Source: Eubacteriales bacterium
GTDB lineage: Bacteria > Bacillota > Clostridia > Oscillospirales > Oscillospiraceae
Length of the DNA: 56,468 nucleotides
NCBI GenBank assembly: GCA_030536515.1
Contig: JAUNPV010000016.1
Coordinates: forward strand, 1 to 56,468
Direction of reading: 5' to 3'
Under the pieces are notes generated by a model that was not told the DNA's origin, made no database searches, and saw only the letters and a program-made list of their open reading frames with translations. Shown here in pieces: positions 44,753 through 53,175 of the stretch (its first letter is position 1; every line of letters starts with the position of its first letter). Both the position numbers and the translations under genes were made by a program.

Positions 44753-45808
44753 TTGAGCATTGAGAAGAAGCGGGAATTTCTCATCAACGCCGCCTATTGG
44801 GTGCTGGTGACGGCGCTGGCCTATCTGGTGTGTCAGTATCTGCTGCCCATTGTGGCGCCCATTCTCATCGGCGTGCTGGTGGCCCGGCTGGTGGTGGCGC
44901 TGTCCCGGCGGCTGCACTGCCCCCGGAAGTGGCTGCGCATCTGCCTGACGCTGCTGATTTACGGCGGCGTGGGGGTGGCAGTGGCCCTGGCGGCGGCCCG
45001 GAGCGTGAGCTTTCTGTCGGGTCTGGTGGCCTGGCTGCCGGAGGTATACCGGCTGAAGCTGGTGCCGGCGGCCAACGTCACCTACCAGTGGGTGATGGAG
45101 CAGATGGAGGCGCTGAATCCCACCATGCTCAAGGCGGTGGAGCTGGCGGCCCAGAGCGTGATTTCCGGGCTGCAAAGCCTGGTGACTGCCCTGTCCTCGT
45201 CGGCGGTGGACCTGGTGTCCGGGGTGGCCAAGGGGGTGCCCAAGCTGCTGCTGAGCCTGCTGGCCATGATTTTTTCCACGGTGTTCGTGTCCAACGACTA
45301 TGAGCATCTGCGCGCCTTTGCCGGGAGCCACATGACCCCGGCTGTGAAAAATTTCCTGCACAGCCTGAAAAGCTATCTGACGGGCACGCTGCTGGTGGTA
45401 ATCCGGTCCTATCTGCTGATTATGCTGCTGACCTTCACGGAGCTTTCTCTGTTTTTCTCCATTTTCCGCATTTCGAATCCCCTGGCCAAGGCGGCGCTCA
45501 TTGCGGTGCTGGACATTCTGCCCATTCTGGGCACGGGCAGCATCCTGATTCCCTGGGCCATCACCTCCCTGGTGCTGGGCTACACGGGCCTGGGCATCGA
45601 GCTGCTGGTGACCTACGGCATTGTCACCGTGGTCCGCAACTACGCCGAGCCGAAAATCGTCGGCGCCCAGCTGGGCCTGCACCCCATTATCACCTTGGTT
45701 TCCATGTTCGTGGGCCTTCGCCTGTTCGGCTTCTGGGGCGTCTTCGGCCTACCCATCGCCATCTCCTTTGCCTGGAAGTATATGGCCCAGAAACGGGAGG
45801 CTTTATAA
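44753..45808 (+). CDS. ytvI: AI-2E/YtvI-family membrane protein, sporulation type
   Basis: A 351-residue protein of the AI-2E (PerM) transporter family with about seven or eight helices. An early LPIVAPILIGVLVARLV segment, a central amphipathic region and C-terminal DILPILGTGSILIPWAI and EPKIVGAQLGLHPIITL match the YtvI sporulation branch. It starts with TTG 44753 after GGGAGGAG. Its exact role in sporulation is not settled in the family. It supports a spore-forming or formerly spore-forming Clostridia host. Confidence 0.87.
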   Translation: MSIEKKREFLINAAYWVLVTALAYLVCQYLLPIVAPILIGVLVARLVVALSRRLHCPRKWLRICLTLLIYGGVGVAVALAAARSVSFLSGLVAWLPEVYRLKLVPAANVTYQWVMEQMEALNPTMLKAVELAAQSVISGLQSLVTALSSSAVDLVSGVAKGVPKLLLSLLAMIFSTVFVSNDYEHLRAFAGSHMTPAVKNFLHSLKSYLTGTLLVVIRSYLLIMLLTFTELSLFFSIFRISNPLAKAALIAVLDILPILGTGSILIPWAITSLVLGYTGLGIELLVTYGIVTVVRNYAEPKIVGAQLGLHPIITLVSMFVGLRLFGFWGVFGLPIAISFAWKYMAQKREAL

Positions 45809-45846
45809 AAAATGCGGCTGCAAGTGCCTTGCAGCCGCATTTTTTG
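45806..45846. terminator. Bidirectional terminator between convergent ytvI and thioredoxin genes
   Basis: AAAAAATGCGGCTGCAAG and CTTGCAGCCGCATTTTTT form a long perfect stem with a short loop, with A and T runs usable from both directions. Confidence 0.92.
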
Positions 45847-45848
45847 AG

Positions 45849-46154
45849 TTATAGCATTGCCTCGATATCCGCTCTGGGGCGGTAGCCGGCGGCCTGGGCG
45901 GTGAGCTTGCCGTCCTTGATGACGATGAGGGTGGGAATGCTGACAATGCCGAAGCGGGCGGCCAGCTCCATTTCCTCGTCCACGTTGACCTTGCCCACCA
46001 GAATGTCCTCCCGGCTGGCGGCAATCTCCTCGACGATGGGGGCCACCATCCGGCAGGGGCCGCACCAGCTGGCCCAGAAGTCCAGCAGCACCGGCTTGGA
46101 GGCGTGCATCACCTGAGCGTCAAAATTATCCTTTGTAATATGCAGAATATCCAT
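45849..46154 (-). CDS. trxA: Thioredoxin
   Basis: A 101-residue protein with the classic WCGPC active site (FWASWCGPCRMVAPIVEE, about 27-44), cis-Pro loop (GIVSIPTLIVI) and KDGK. Length is normal. Start at 46154 follows AAAGGAG. It reduces disulfides in the cytoplasm. It is divergent from the Cys-rich small protein gene and near a cysteine desulfidase, giving a thiol-related cluster. Confidence 0.96.
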   Translation of the reverse strand: MDILHITKDNFDAQVMHASKPVLLDFWASWCGPCRMVAPIVEEIAASREDILVGKVNVDEEMELAARFGIVSIPTLIVIKDGKLTAQAAGYRPRADIEAML

Positions 46155-46235
46155 GAGAATTCTCCTTTGTATGGTTTTTGTTCCTTTAGTATATCCTAAA
46201 CCGCGGACAGATGCAATCAAACAAATTGTAAATAA

Positions 46236-46264
46236 TTGACAGACGGAGTCCTTTCTGCTATGAT
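46236..46264 (+). promoter_or_regulatory. Promoter of the Cys-rich small protein gene
   Basis: TTGACA (46236-46241) and TATGAT (46259-46264), 17-base spacer, 27 bases before the start. Confidence 0.78.
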
Positions 46265-46290
46265 GCAGAAAAAACACGGAGGAAACTGCA

Positions 46291-46647
46291 ATGGGATGTA
46301 ACGGAAACTGCGGCGGCTGCACCGGCTGCGGCCGGGCGCTGGAATTGACGGAGCCGGAGCTGGCGCTTTTGCGCCAATTGGGGCAGATTCCCTTTCTGCC
46401 GGTGGAGCGGCGGGCCGGGGACCCCACGCCGGTGTACCCCGGGGCCGGGGAGCAGATGAGCCTGGTGCTCCAGTGCCTGGAGAAAAAGGGGCTGATTTCC
46501 CTGGACTATGACAAGCCCCTGGGGGGCTTTGACGGCTACGGGACCTGCCCCATCCGGGGAAGCCTCGCCCTGACCCAGCGGGGCCAGCAGGTGCTGGAGC
46601 TGCTGGAATACCAGGGCTGCGACGGCGAAAGACCGTCGGACGGTTGA
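46291..46647 (+). CDS. Cys-rich N-terminus plus winged-helix-like small protein
   Basis: A 118-residue protein. The first 14 residues hold five Cys in CNGNCGGCTGCG, a likely metal or cluster site. The rest resembles a winged helix: ELALLRQLGQI, SLVLQCLEKKGLISLDYD and GSLALTQRGQQVLELL. Together they suggest a small DNA-binding sensor with a metal-binding or redox switch, although no family name is recognised. It has its own strong promoter and lies between thioredoxin and the cysteine desulfidase. A role in regulating that neighbour is inference. Confidence 0.72.
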   Translation: MGCNGNCGGCTGCGRALELTEPELALLRQLGQIPFLPVERRAGDPTPVYPGAGEQMSLVLQCLEKKGLISLDYDKPLGGFDGYGTCPIRGSLALTQRGQQVLELLEYQGCDGERPSDG

Positions 46648-46672
46648 TTTTTTATGAAAACTCTGATACAAT
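46644..46672 (+). promoter_or_regulatory. Promoter of the cysteine desulfidase gene
   Basis: TTGATT (46644-46649) and TACAAT (46667-46672) with a 17-base spacer. Confidence 0.68.
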
Positions 46673-46679
46673 ATATCAA

Positions 46680-46692
46680 TTAGTCTGACTAA
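46680..46692. promoter_or_regulatory. Perfect odd palindrome at the transcription start of the desulfidase gene
   Basis: TTAGTC-T-GACTAA has perfect 6-base arms and begins 7 bases after the -10 box, a repressor-like position. The regulator is unknown; the neighbouring Cys-rich winged-helix protein is a candidate. Confidence 0.5.
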
Positions 46693-46708
46693 AGAAAGAG
46701 GGACCGCC

Positions 46709-47986
46709 ATGAAAAAAGGGGATTGCCTGTATCAGAAGTATCTTCAAATTCTTCACGAGGAGCTGCGGCCTGCCATGGGCTGCACCGAACCCATCGCCCT
46801 GGCCTACGCCGGGGCCAAGGCCCGCCAGCTGCTGGGGACGCTGCCGGAGAAGGTGGGGCTGGCGGTCAGCGGGAACATCATCAAAAACGTGAAAAGCGTG
46901 GTGGTCCCCAACACCGGAGGCCAGCACGGCCTGGCGGCGGCCCTGTGCGCCGGAATCGTGGCCGGGGACCCGGACCGGGAGCTGCAGGTCATCAGCAGCG
47001 TCACCCCGGACCGGCACAGCCAGATTCAGGCCTATCTCCACACGGTGGACCTGGAAATCCATCCTGCCGAGTCCGCTCTGGTGTTTGACATCGACCTGAC
47101 CGTGGCGGCGGGGGCCGATTCCGTGCGCCTTCGCATTGTCAACCACCACACCAACATCGTCTATATGGAGAAAAACGGCCGGGTGCTGCTGGAACGGCCC
47201 ATTACGGAGTCCTCCGAGGATGCTCTGACGGACAAGAGCTGCCTGACCATGGAACAAATCGTGGCCTTTGCCGACTGCGTGGACCCTGACGACATCCGGG
47301 AGGCCGTGGGCGGCCAAATCCAATGCAACATGGACATCGCCCGGGAGGGCATTGCGGGAGACTGGGGGGCCAACATCGGCTCGGTGATTCTGGCCCACCA
47401 GGGCGGCACCGTGGCCAAGCGGGCCTGCGCCTACGCCGCCGCCGGGTCCGATGCCCGGATGAGCGGCTGCGAAAAGCCGGTGGTCATTGTCTCCGGCAGC
47501 GGCAACCAGGGCATCACCGCCAGCGTGCCGGTGGCGGTCTACGCCCAGGAAATGGGGGCCACCCAGGACCAGCTGCTCCGGGCCGTGGCCCTCAGCGACC
47601 TGGTGACCATCCACCAGAAGGCGGGCATCGGCCGGCTCTCCGCCTACTGCGGGGCCATCAGCGCCGGCTGCGGGGCGGGGGCGGGCATCGCCTATCTGCT
47701 GGGCGGCGATGCAGATGCCGTGGCCCACACGGTGGTCAACGCCATTGCCATCCTCTCCGGCACCATCTGCGACGGGGCCAAGGCCTCCTGCGCCGCCAAA
47801 ATCGCCGCCGCCGTGGATGCCGGCATTCTGGGCTACCAGATGTATCTGGAGGGGCAGCAGTTCTACGGCGGCGACGGCATCGTCACCAAGGGCGCCGACA
47901 AAACCGTCCATAACGTGGGCAAGCTGGCCCGGGAGGGAATGCGGGAGACCGATAAGACAATCCTTGAAATTATGATGAATCCCTAA
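46709..47986 (+). CDS. cyuA: L-cysteine desulfidase (CyuA/UPF0597 family)
   Basis: A 425-residue member of the UPF0597 family, related to serine dehydratase alpha domains. Members break L-cysteine to pyruvate, ammonia and sulfide using a [4Fe-4S] cluster. Conserved parts seen are MGCTEPIALAYA (Cys about 24), GNIIKNVKSVVVPNTGG, GSGNQGITASVPV and the C-terminal GAISAGCGAGAG and TICDGAKASCAAK, whose Cys residues would bind the cluster. Full length. The start follows AAAGAAAGAGGG. Sulfide release near thioredoxin suggests a role in thiol balance. Confidence 0.88.
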   Translation: MKKGDCLYQKYLQILHEELRPAMGCTEPIALAYAGAKARQLLGTLPEKVGLAVSGNIIKNVKSVVVPNTGGQHGLAAALCAGIVAGDPDRELQVISSVTPDRHSQIQAYLHTVDLEIHPAESALVFDIDLTVAAGADSVRLRIVNHHTNIVYMEKNGRVLLERPITESSEDALTDKSCLTMEQIVAFADCVDPDDIREAVGGQIQCNMDIAREGIAGDWGANIGSVILAHQGGTVAKRACAYAAAGSDARMSGCEKPVVIVSGSGNQGITASVPVAVYAQEMGATQDQLLRAVALSDLVTIHQKAGIGRLSAYCGAISAGCGAGAGIAYLLGGDADAVAHTVVNAIAILSGTICDGAKASCAAKIAAAVDAGILGYQMYLEGQQFYGGDGIVTKGADKTVHNVGKLAREGMRETDKTILEIMMNP

Positions 47987-48010
47987 TATATTGGGCACCC
48001 AGAGGACGGT

Positions 48011-48123
48011 TAGTGAAGAGTGAATAGTGAAGAGTGAAGAGGTAAGGAATCGGCTTCGCCGATGATTAAAAAAGTGGCGAAGCCACACCTCACTTCTTCA
48101 CTCTTCACGATTACTTCTTCACT
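48011..48123. repeat. Palindromic element family 2, copy 3
   Basis: TAGTGAAGAGTGAATAGTGA at the left and TTCACTC-rich right arm surround ATCGGCTTCGCCGAT and GTGGCGAAGCCAC. It sits between cyuA and azlC. Confidence 0.85.
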
Positions 48124-48170
48124 CGGGCAAGCCCTTTTGGTGCATCCGTTCAATTAGAAGGTGTAACAAC

Positions 48171-48878
48171 ATGAAACAATCTGAATTCACCCAGGGCCTC
48201 ACCCGGGGCTTGCCCGTGGGCATGGGGTATTTCTCCGTCAGCTTTGGCTTTGGGGCCATGGCTGCGGCCCAGGGGGTCCGGGCGTGGGATGCGGCGCTGA
48301 TTTCCGTGAGTAACCTCACCAGCGCCGGGCAGTTTGCGGGGCTGACCCTTATCGTGGCGGCTGCCGGACTGTGGGAGCTGGTGCTCACCACCCTGGTCAT
48401 CAACAGCCGCTATGCCCTGATGAGCCTGGCCCTCAGCCAGCGGATGGGCCGGGACATCGGGGTGCTTTCCCGGCTGGCCATTGCCTTTATCAATACCGAC
48501 GAGATTTTCGCCCTGGCCATGTCCAGGCACGAGAAGCTGACCTTCCCCTACCTCATGGGCCTGGGGGCCCTGCCTATGGTGGGCTGGACGGCGGGGACCC
48601 TGCTGGGGGCCCTGGCCGGGGAGATTCTGCCGGTGGCCATCCGGGGAGCCCTGGGGGTCATGCTGTACGGAATGTTCATCGCCATTGTGGTCCCGGCGGC
48701 CAGGCGGGAAAAGCAGGTGCTGGCGGCGTCGCTGCTGGCTCTGGGGCTCAGCGCATTGTTTGCCTGGGTTCCGGCTCTGAAGCAGGTCTCCCCGGGCATC
48801 TCCATTGTGGTGTGCACCGTGGCGGCGGCGGGGCTGTGCGCCTGGCTCCATCCCATCCATGAGGAGGCGGCGGTATGA
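48171..48878 (+). CDS. azlC: Branched-chain amino acid exporter large subunit AzlC
   Basis: A 235-residue membrane protein of the AzlC family. It has the opening GLPVGMGYFSVSFGFGAMA, the NLTSAGQFAGL segment, and TLVINSRYALMSLALSQ, all usual for AzlC. With AzlD it exports branched-chain amino acids and analogues. It overlaps azlD by 4 bases (ATGA). Confidence 0.92.
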   Translation: MKQSEFTQGLTRGLPVGMGYFSVSFGFGAMAAAQGVRAWDAALISVSNLTSAGQFAGLTLIVAAAGLWELVLTTLVINSRYALMSLALSQRMGRDIGVLSRLAIAFINTDEIFALAMSRHEKLTFPYLMGLGALPMVGWTAGTLLGALAGEILPVAIRGALGVMLYGMFIAIVVPAARREKQVLAASLLALGLSALFAWVPALKQVSPGISIVVCTVAAAGLCAWLHPIHEEAAV

Positions 48879-49186
48879 GCATTTATGCCTACATTTTCAC
48901 CATGGCCCTGACCACCTATCTGATTCGGGTGCTGCCCATGACCATCTTCCGCAAGCCCATCCGAAGCCAATTTCTGCGGTCTTTTCTGTACTATGTGCCC
49001 TACGCCTGCCTGTCGGCCATGACCTTCCCGGCCATCCTCACCAGCACAGCGTCAATTGTCAGCGGCGCGGCGGCGCTGGTGGTGGCCGTGGTGCTGGCCT
49101 ACCGGGGAAAGAGCCTGATTGTGGTGGCCCTCAGCAGCTCTGCTGCGGTGCTGGTCGTGGAGCAGATTCTTAAGTTTTTCTTATGA
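48875..49186 (+). CDS. azlD: Branched-chain amino acid exporter small subunit AzlD
   Basis: A 103-residue hydrophobic protein with TYLIRVLPMTIFRKPI near the start and LYYVPYACLSAMTFPAI in the middle, the standard AzlD motifs. About four helices. It forms the transporter with the preceding AzlC. Confidence 0.9.
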   Translation: MSIYAYIFTMALTTYLIRVLPMTIFRKPIRSQFLRSFLYYVPYACLSAMTFPAILTSTASIVSGAAALVVAVVLAYRGKSLIVVALSSSAAVLVVEQILKFFL

Positions 49187-49241
49187 AATTCAGAAAAATG
49201 CTCTGAAATGTAAAAGATTTGTGTCGGATTCGGCCTCTGGC

Positions 49242-49270
49242 TTGACAGGCGGGGGCCCGTCTGCTATAAT
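49242..49270 (+). promoter_or_regulatory. Promoter of the vanZ-lipoprotein operon
   Basis: TTGACA (49242-49247) and TATAAT (49265-49270), 17-base spacer: both boxes are consensus. Confidence 0.85.
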
Positions 49271-49299
49271 CCCACCCAGGCAAACGCCAGGAGGACTCT

Positions 49300-49746
49300 A
49301 TGCGTCGAACCAACAAACGAATGGCCCTGTGCATCACTCTGCTGACATTGAATCTGGCCTTCATCTGGGGAAATTCCCTGATGCCCGGGACGGTGTCCGA
49401 GGCCATCAGCAGCTGGGTCAAGTCCCTGCTGGCCCTGGTGCTTCCCATGGGAGGCCCCGGCGGGTCCGGCGGCTTCTGGGTGCGCAAGCTGGCCCATCTG
49501 ACGGAGTTTACCGCCCTGGGCCTGTGCCTGGGCTGGCTGTTTGCCATGCTGAACAAAGGAAAATGGACCCCCCTTCTCTGGGGCGTGGCGGCGGCCTGTG
49601 TGGACGAGACCATTCAGTGCTTCGTGCCCGGCCGGGGACCCGGGGTCCGGGATGTGTGCATCGATGCCGCCGGTGTCCTGACGGGAGTGCTGGTGCTGCG
49701 CCTTGCCTGCGTCCTGACGGAAAAATTTGGAGGAAAACAACCATGA
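49300..49746 (+). CDS. VanZ-family membrane protein
   Basis: A 148-residue protein with four helices and the VanZ-like features WVRKLAHLTEFTALGLCLGW and DETIQCFVPGRGPGVRDVCI. In enterococci VanZ gives low teicoplanin resistance; most family members have unknown roles at the cell envelope. It has a consensus promoter and overlaps the lipoprotein gene by 4 bases. No van resistance genes are nearby. Confidence 0.88.
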   Translation: MRRTNKRMALCITLLTLNLAFIWGNSLMPGTVSEAISSWVKSLLALVLPMGGPGGSGGFWVRKLAHLTEFTALGLCLGWLFAMLNKGKWTPLLWGVAAACVDETIQCFVPGRGPGVRDVCIDAAGVLTGVLVLRLACVLTEKFGGKQP

Positions 49747-50402
49747 AAAAGACCATTACGATGATTCTGGCCCTGGCCCTGTGCGCCGCCCTGTTTGCAG
49801 GCTGCGGCAAACAGCCCGAGCCCACCACCGTTCCCACCACCGAAGCCACTGAGGCTGCCGAAACCACCGAGGCCGCGGAAACCGCCGACCCCTCTGCCGC
49901 CGCACTGGCCATTCTGGAAAAGGTCTGGGCCGACTACGCCGAGGACGAGAAGTTCCCCGTAGGCGGCGGCAACCCGGAGACCTTCGTCATGGACGGCCCC
50001 GGGGCCATTGATTTGACCAAGGAGCACAACCTGGGCAACACCCTGCTGCTGCCTGAGGAGGTGCTGGCCAAGGTGGACGGCGCTGCCACCCTGATGCACA
50101 TGATGAACAGCAACATCTTCACCGGCGGCCTGGTCCACTTCGGGGACGACACCGACCTGACCGCCCTGGCTGCCGAGATGAAGGATGTCATCAAGAACAA
50201 CCCCTTCGTCTGCGGCTTCCCTGAGTCCATGGTGCTGGCGGTGGTGGAGGGCGAGTACCTGCTGATTTCCTTCGGCAACGGCGAGATTATGGATATCTTC
50301 CGGAACCATCTGACCGCTGTGTACCCCGACACCGAGATTCTGTACACCGAGGCCATCAGCCTGGCCGACGGCGAGAGCATGGACACCTTCCAGCCCGCCT
50401 GA
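49743..50402 (+). CDS. Secreted lipoprotein with Thr/Glu/Ala linker, unknown function
   Basis: A 219-residue protein with a lipoprotein signal (ALFAGCGK, Cys about 20) and a TTEATEAAETTEAAET linker, followed by a globular domain of about 170 residues with mixed secondary structure (GNPETFVMDGPGAIDL; NNPFVCGFPESMVLAVVEGE). No family is recognised. It starts at ATG 49743 in an ATGA overlap with the VanZ gene. Probably anchored outside the membrane. Confidence 0.82.
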   Translation: MKKTITMILALALCAALFAGCGKQPEPTTVPTTEATEAAETTEAAETADPSAAALAILEKVWADYAEDEKFPVGGGNPETFVMDGPGAIDLTKEHNLGNTLLLPEEVLAKVDGAATLMHMMNSNIFTGGLVHFGDDTDLTALAAEMKDVIKNNPFVCGFPESMVLAVVEGEYLLISFGNGEIMDIFRNHLTAVYPDTEILYTEAISLADGESMDTFQPA

Positions 50403-50416
50403 TACGAATTTATGAC

Positions 50417-50522
50417 TGTCATTGCGAGCCGGTTCGCACACTGGCGTGGCAATCCGCATCCCCGGCATTGTAAAGGAAAACGGATTGCCACAGCCAGGAA
50501 AGCAGACTGGTTCGCAATGACA
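50417..50522. repeat. Palindromic element family 1, copy D
   Basis: Starts TGTCATTGCGAGCC and ends GACTGGTTCGCAATGACA, with GGCAATCCG/CGGATTGCC inside. It lies just upstream of the MBOAT gene. Confidence 0.83.
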
Positions 50523-50552
50523 TTTTTTCAGTTCAAGAAAGGAAGAAAGCCC

Positions 50553-51929
50553 ATGCTCTTTTCCAGCATTCCATTTTTATACTACTTCCTGCCGGCGGTA
50601 CTGGCGGTGTATTTCCTGGTGCCGAAAAACCTGAAAAACGGGGTTTTGCTGGTATCCAGCCTGATTTTTTACGGCTGGGGAGAGCCAAGGCTGCTGGGCC
50701 TGATGGTGTTTTCCATCCTGGTGTTCTACCTGTGCGGCCTGGCCATTGAGGCGGGGAGGCACAAAAGGCTGTGGCTCTGGGCCGCAGCGGCGGTGAGCCT
50801 GGGGCTGCTGGGGGTTTTTAAGTATGCGGACTTTTTCCTTTCCAGCGTAAACAGTCTCACGGGCCTGGGGCTGCCCCTTTTGCGGCTGGCCCTGCCGGTG
50901 GGCATCAGCTTTTACACCTTCCAGGGCCTCAGCTACTGCATCGATGTCTACCGGGGCCAGGTGCCCGCCCAGAAAAACCCGGTGAGCTTCGGGGCCTATG
51001 TTGCCCTGTTCCCCCAGCTCATCGCCGGGCCCATCGTCCGCTACCGGGACATCGCCCGGGAGCTGGACAGCCGGACCCACAGCTGGGAGGACGCCGCCCT
51101 GGGGGCCCGCCGGTTTCTGGTGGGCCTGGGGAAAAAGGTGATATTGGCGGACAATTTTGCCCTGCTGATTCGGCTGTTCCGGGAGAGCGGCCAACCATCC
51201 GTGCTGTTTTGCTGGATGTACGCCGCTGCCTTTATGCTGAACATTTACTTCGATTTTTCCGGGTATTCCGACATGGCCATCGGCCTGGGCCGGATTTTCG
51301 GCTTCCATTTTATTGAAAATTTCAACTACCCCTACTGCTCTAATAGCGTCACCGAATTCTGGCGGCGGTGGCACATGAGCCTGGGCAGCTGGTTCCGGGA
51401 CTATGTCTACATCCCCCTGGGCGGCAACCGGGTCAGCCGGGGGCGGTGGGTGCTGAACATCCTCACCGTGTGGATGCTCACGGGCCTGTGGCATGGGGCC
51501 GCCTGGAATTTTGTCCTCTGGGGGCTGCTGTTTGCGGCGCTGCTGCTGGCGGAAAAGGCCCTTCCGGCCTTGCAAAGGCTGCCGGGCCTTCTTCGGCACG
51601 GCTACGTGCTGCTGGCGGTGCTGCTGAGCTTTGTGCTGTTCAACGCCGACTCCCTTTCCCAGGCGGCGGGGGATTTTGCGGGGCTGCTGGGCCTGGCGGG
51701 GCTGCCTGCTGTGACGGCGGAGAGCGTGTACTATCTGAAAAGCTACGCCCCGCTGTTCCTGCTGGGCGTTGTGGGGGCCACGCCGGTGGTGAAAGCCCTG
51801 GCCCTCCGGGTGGAGAAAGCCCGGCTGGGCTGGGCGGCAGAGCTGGCTATGACGGCGGGGCTGCTGCTGGTGTGCACCGCCTACCTGGTAGACGGCTCCT
51901 TCAGCCCCTTCCTGTATTTCCGGTTTTGA
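50553..51929 (+). CDS. MBOAT-family O-acyltransferase (AlgI/DltB type)
   Basis: A 458-residue membrane protein with about ten helices. The MBOAT region has FWRRWHMSLGSWFRDYVYIP and the catalytic His in GLWHGAAWNFVLWG. Early LKNGVLLVSSLIFYGWGEP and CIDVYRGQ match AlgI/PatA-type acetyltransferases. It would carry an acetyl group across the membrane for transfer to an exopolymer or cell wall sugar. Start ATG 50553 follows AAAGGAAGAAA. The DHHW protein gene downstream is its usual partner. Confidence 0.93.
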   Translation: MLFSSIPFLYYFLPAVLAVYFLVPKNLKNGVLLVSSLIFYGWGEPRLLGLMVFSILVFYLCGLAIEAGRHKRLWLWAAAAVSLGLLGVFKYADFFLSSVNSLTGLGLPLLRLALPVGISFYTFQGLSYCIDVYRGQVPAQKNPVSFGAYVALFPQLIAGPIVRYRDIARELDSRTHSWEDAALGARRFLVGLGKKVILADNFALLIRLFRESGQPSVLFCWMYAAAFMLNIYFDFSGYSDMAIGLGRIFGFHFIENFNYPYCSNSVTEFWRRWHMSLGSWFRDYVYIPLGGNRVSRGRWVLNILTVWMLTGLWHGAAWNFVLWGLLFAALLLAEKALPALQRLPGLLRHGYVLLAVLLSFVLFNADSLSQAAGDFAGLLGLAGLPAVTAESVYYLKSYAPLFLLGVVGATPVVKALALRVEKARLGWAAELAMTAGLLLVCTAYLVDGSFSPFLYFRF

Positions 51930-51943
51930 TTGGGGGATTGACG

Positions 51944-53017
51944 ATGAAAAAATTCAGAATTCTCCCCCTGTTGCTTCTCTGGGCAGGGCTGGCGGCTGCT
52001 GCCTGGTTTGGGCCTGAGAGGGCCGTTTCGGAGGCTGAGCGGCGGCCTCTGGCCCAGATGCCTGCCATTTCCGGGGAGGCGGTGCTGAGCGGGACATTTA
52101 TGGACCGGTTTGAAAGCTACTCCCTGGACCAGTTTCCTCTGCGGGATGGCTTCCGGCAGCTCAAATCCCTGTTTCACTACGGCGTGCTGGGCCAGCGGGA
52201 CGTGGGTGGCATTTACCTGACCCAGGGCTATGCCGTCAAGCAGGAGTACCCCCTCCGGGAGGACAGCGTGGCCCACGCCCTGGACCGCTTCCGGTACCTC
52301 TATGACAGCTACTTGCAGGACTGCCGGGTGTTCGCCGCCGTGGTTCCCGACAAGGGCTATTTTCTGGGCGGCGGCAACCTGCAGATGGACTATGAGAGGC
52401 TGCTCGACATGGTCCGCACCGGGATGCCCTGGGCGGAGCACATCGACCTGGCGGACACCCTGACCGGGCAGGACTACTACCGCACCGACACCCACTGGCG
52501 GCAGGAGCGGCTGCTGCCCACGGCGCAAAAAATTGCCGATGCCCTGGGGGTCCGGGTGCTGGAGGACACCGCCCCCAGAGAGCTCCACCGGAGCTTCTAC
52601 GGGGTCTACTACGGCCAGGCGGCCCTGCCCATGGCCCCGGACAGCCTGACCATTCTGGAAAGCGGCATTTTGGATGGCTGCACCGTTTACGACTACGAAA
52701 CCGGCAAATCCGGCCCGGTTTACGACCTGGCAAGGGCGGAGGGCCGGGACCCCTACGAGGTGTTCCTGTCCGGCCCCAAAAGCCTGCTGACCATCGAAAA
52801 TCCGGCAGCCGATACGGACCGGGAGCTGATCGTCTTCCGGGATTCCTTCGGCAGCGCCCTGGTGCCCCTGCTGGTAAGAGACTACGCCCGGGTGACCCTG
52901 GTGGACATCCGCTACGTCCAAAGCCCCACCCTGGGCCGCTTCCTGGATTTCCGGGACCAGGACGTGCTGTTTCTGTACAGCACCCTGGTGCTCAATAACA
53001 GCAATACCATGAAATAA
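51944..53017 (+). CDS. DHHW-family protein (AlgJ/AlgX-like), partner of the MBOAT protein
   Basis: A 357-residue protein with an N-terminal membrane anchor (about 5-22) and an extracytoplasmic SGNH-like domain. Its DTHW motif in YYRTDTHWRQE (about 182-192) corresponds to the DHHW consensus, and a late FRDSFGSALVPLL holds the putative Ser. It would transfer acetyl groups to a surface polysaccharide after the MBOAT brings them across. The start lies 15 bases after the MBOAT gene. Polymer target unknown. Confidence 0.9.
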   Translation: MKKFRILPLLLLWAGLAAAAWFGPERAVSEAERRPLAQMPAISGEAVLSGTFMDRFESYSLDQFPLRDGFRQLKSLFHYGVLGQRDVGGIYLTQGYAVKQEYPLREDSVAHALDRFRYLYDSYLQDCRVFAAVVPDKGYFLGGGNLQMDYERLLDMVRTGMPWAEHIDLADTLTGQDYYRTDTHWRQERLLPTAQKIADALGVRVLEDTAPRELHRSFYGVYYGQAALPMAPDSLTILESGILDGCTVYDYETGKSGPVYDLARAEGRDPYEVFLSGPKSLLTIENPAADTDRELIVFRDSFGSALVPLLVRDYARVTLVDIRYVQSPTLGRFLDFRDQDVLFLYSTLVLNNSNTMK

Positions 53018-53034
53018 TCCGAAAAAAACACCCC

Positions 53035-53167
53035 TGTCATTCCGAACCAGTGCGCACACTGGTGTGGGAATCCGTATCCCCTGCGGCACACAGTGCCGCG
53101 CGGTGCAACGCACCGCAAGAGAGAACGGATTGCCACAACCAGTCCGCAGACTGGTTCCGCAATGACA
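53035..53167. repeat. Palindromic element family 1, copy E
   Basis: Starts TGTCATTCCGAACCAGTG and ends CTGGTTCCGCAATGACA, with GGGAATCCGT/ACGGATTGCC inside. It lies between the DHHW and MATE genes. Confidence 0.83.
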
Positions 53168-53175
53168 GGGGTCCT

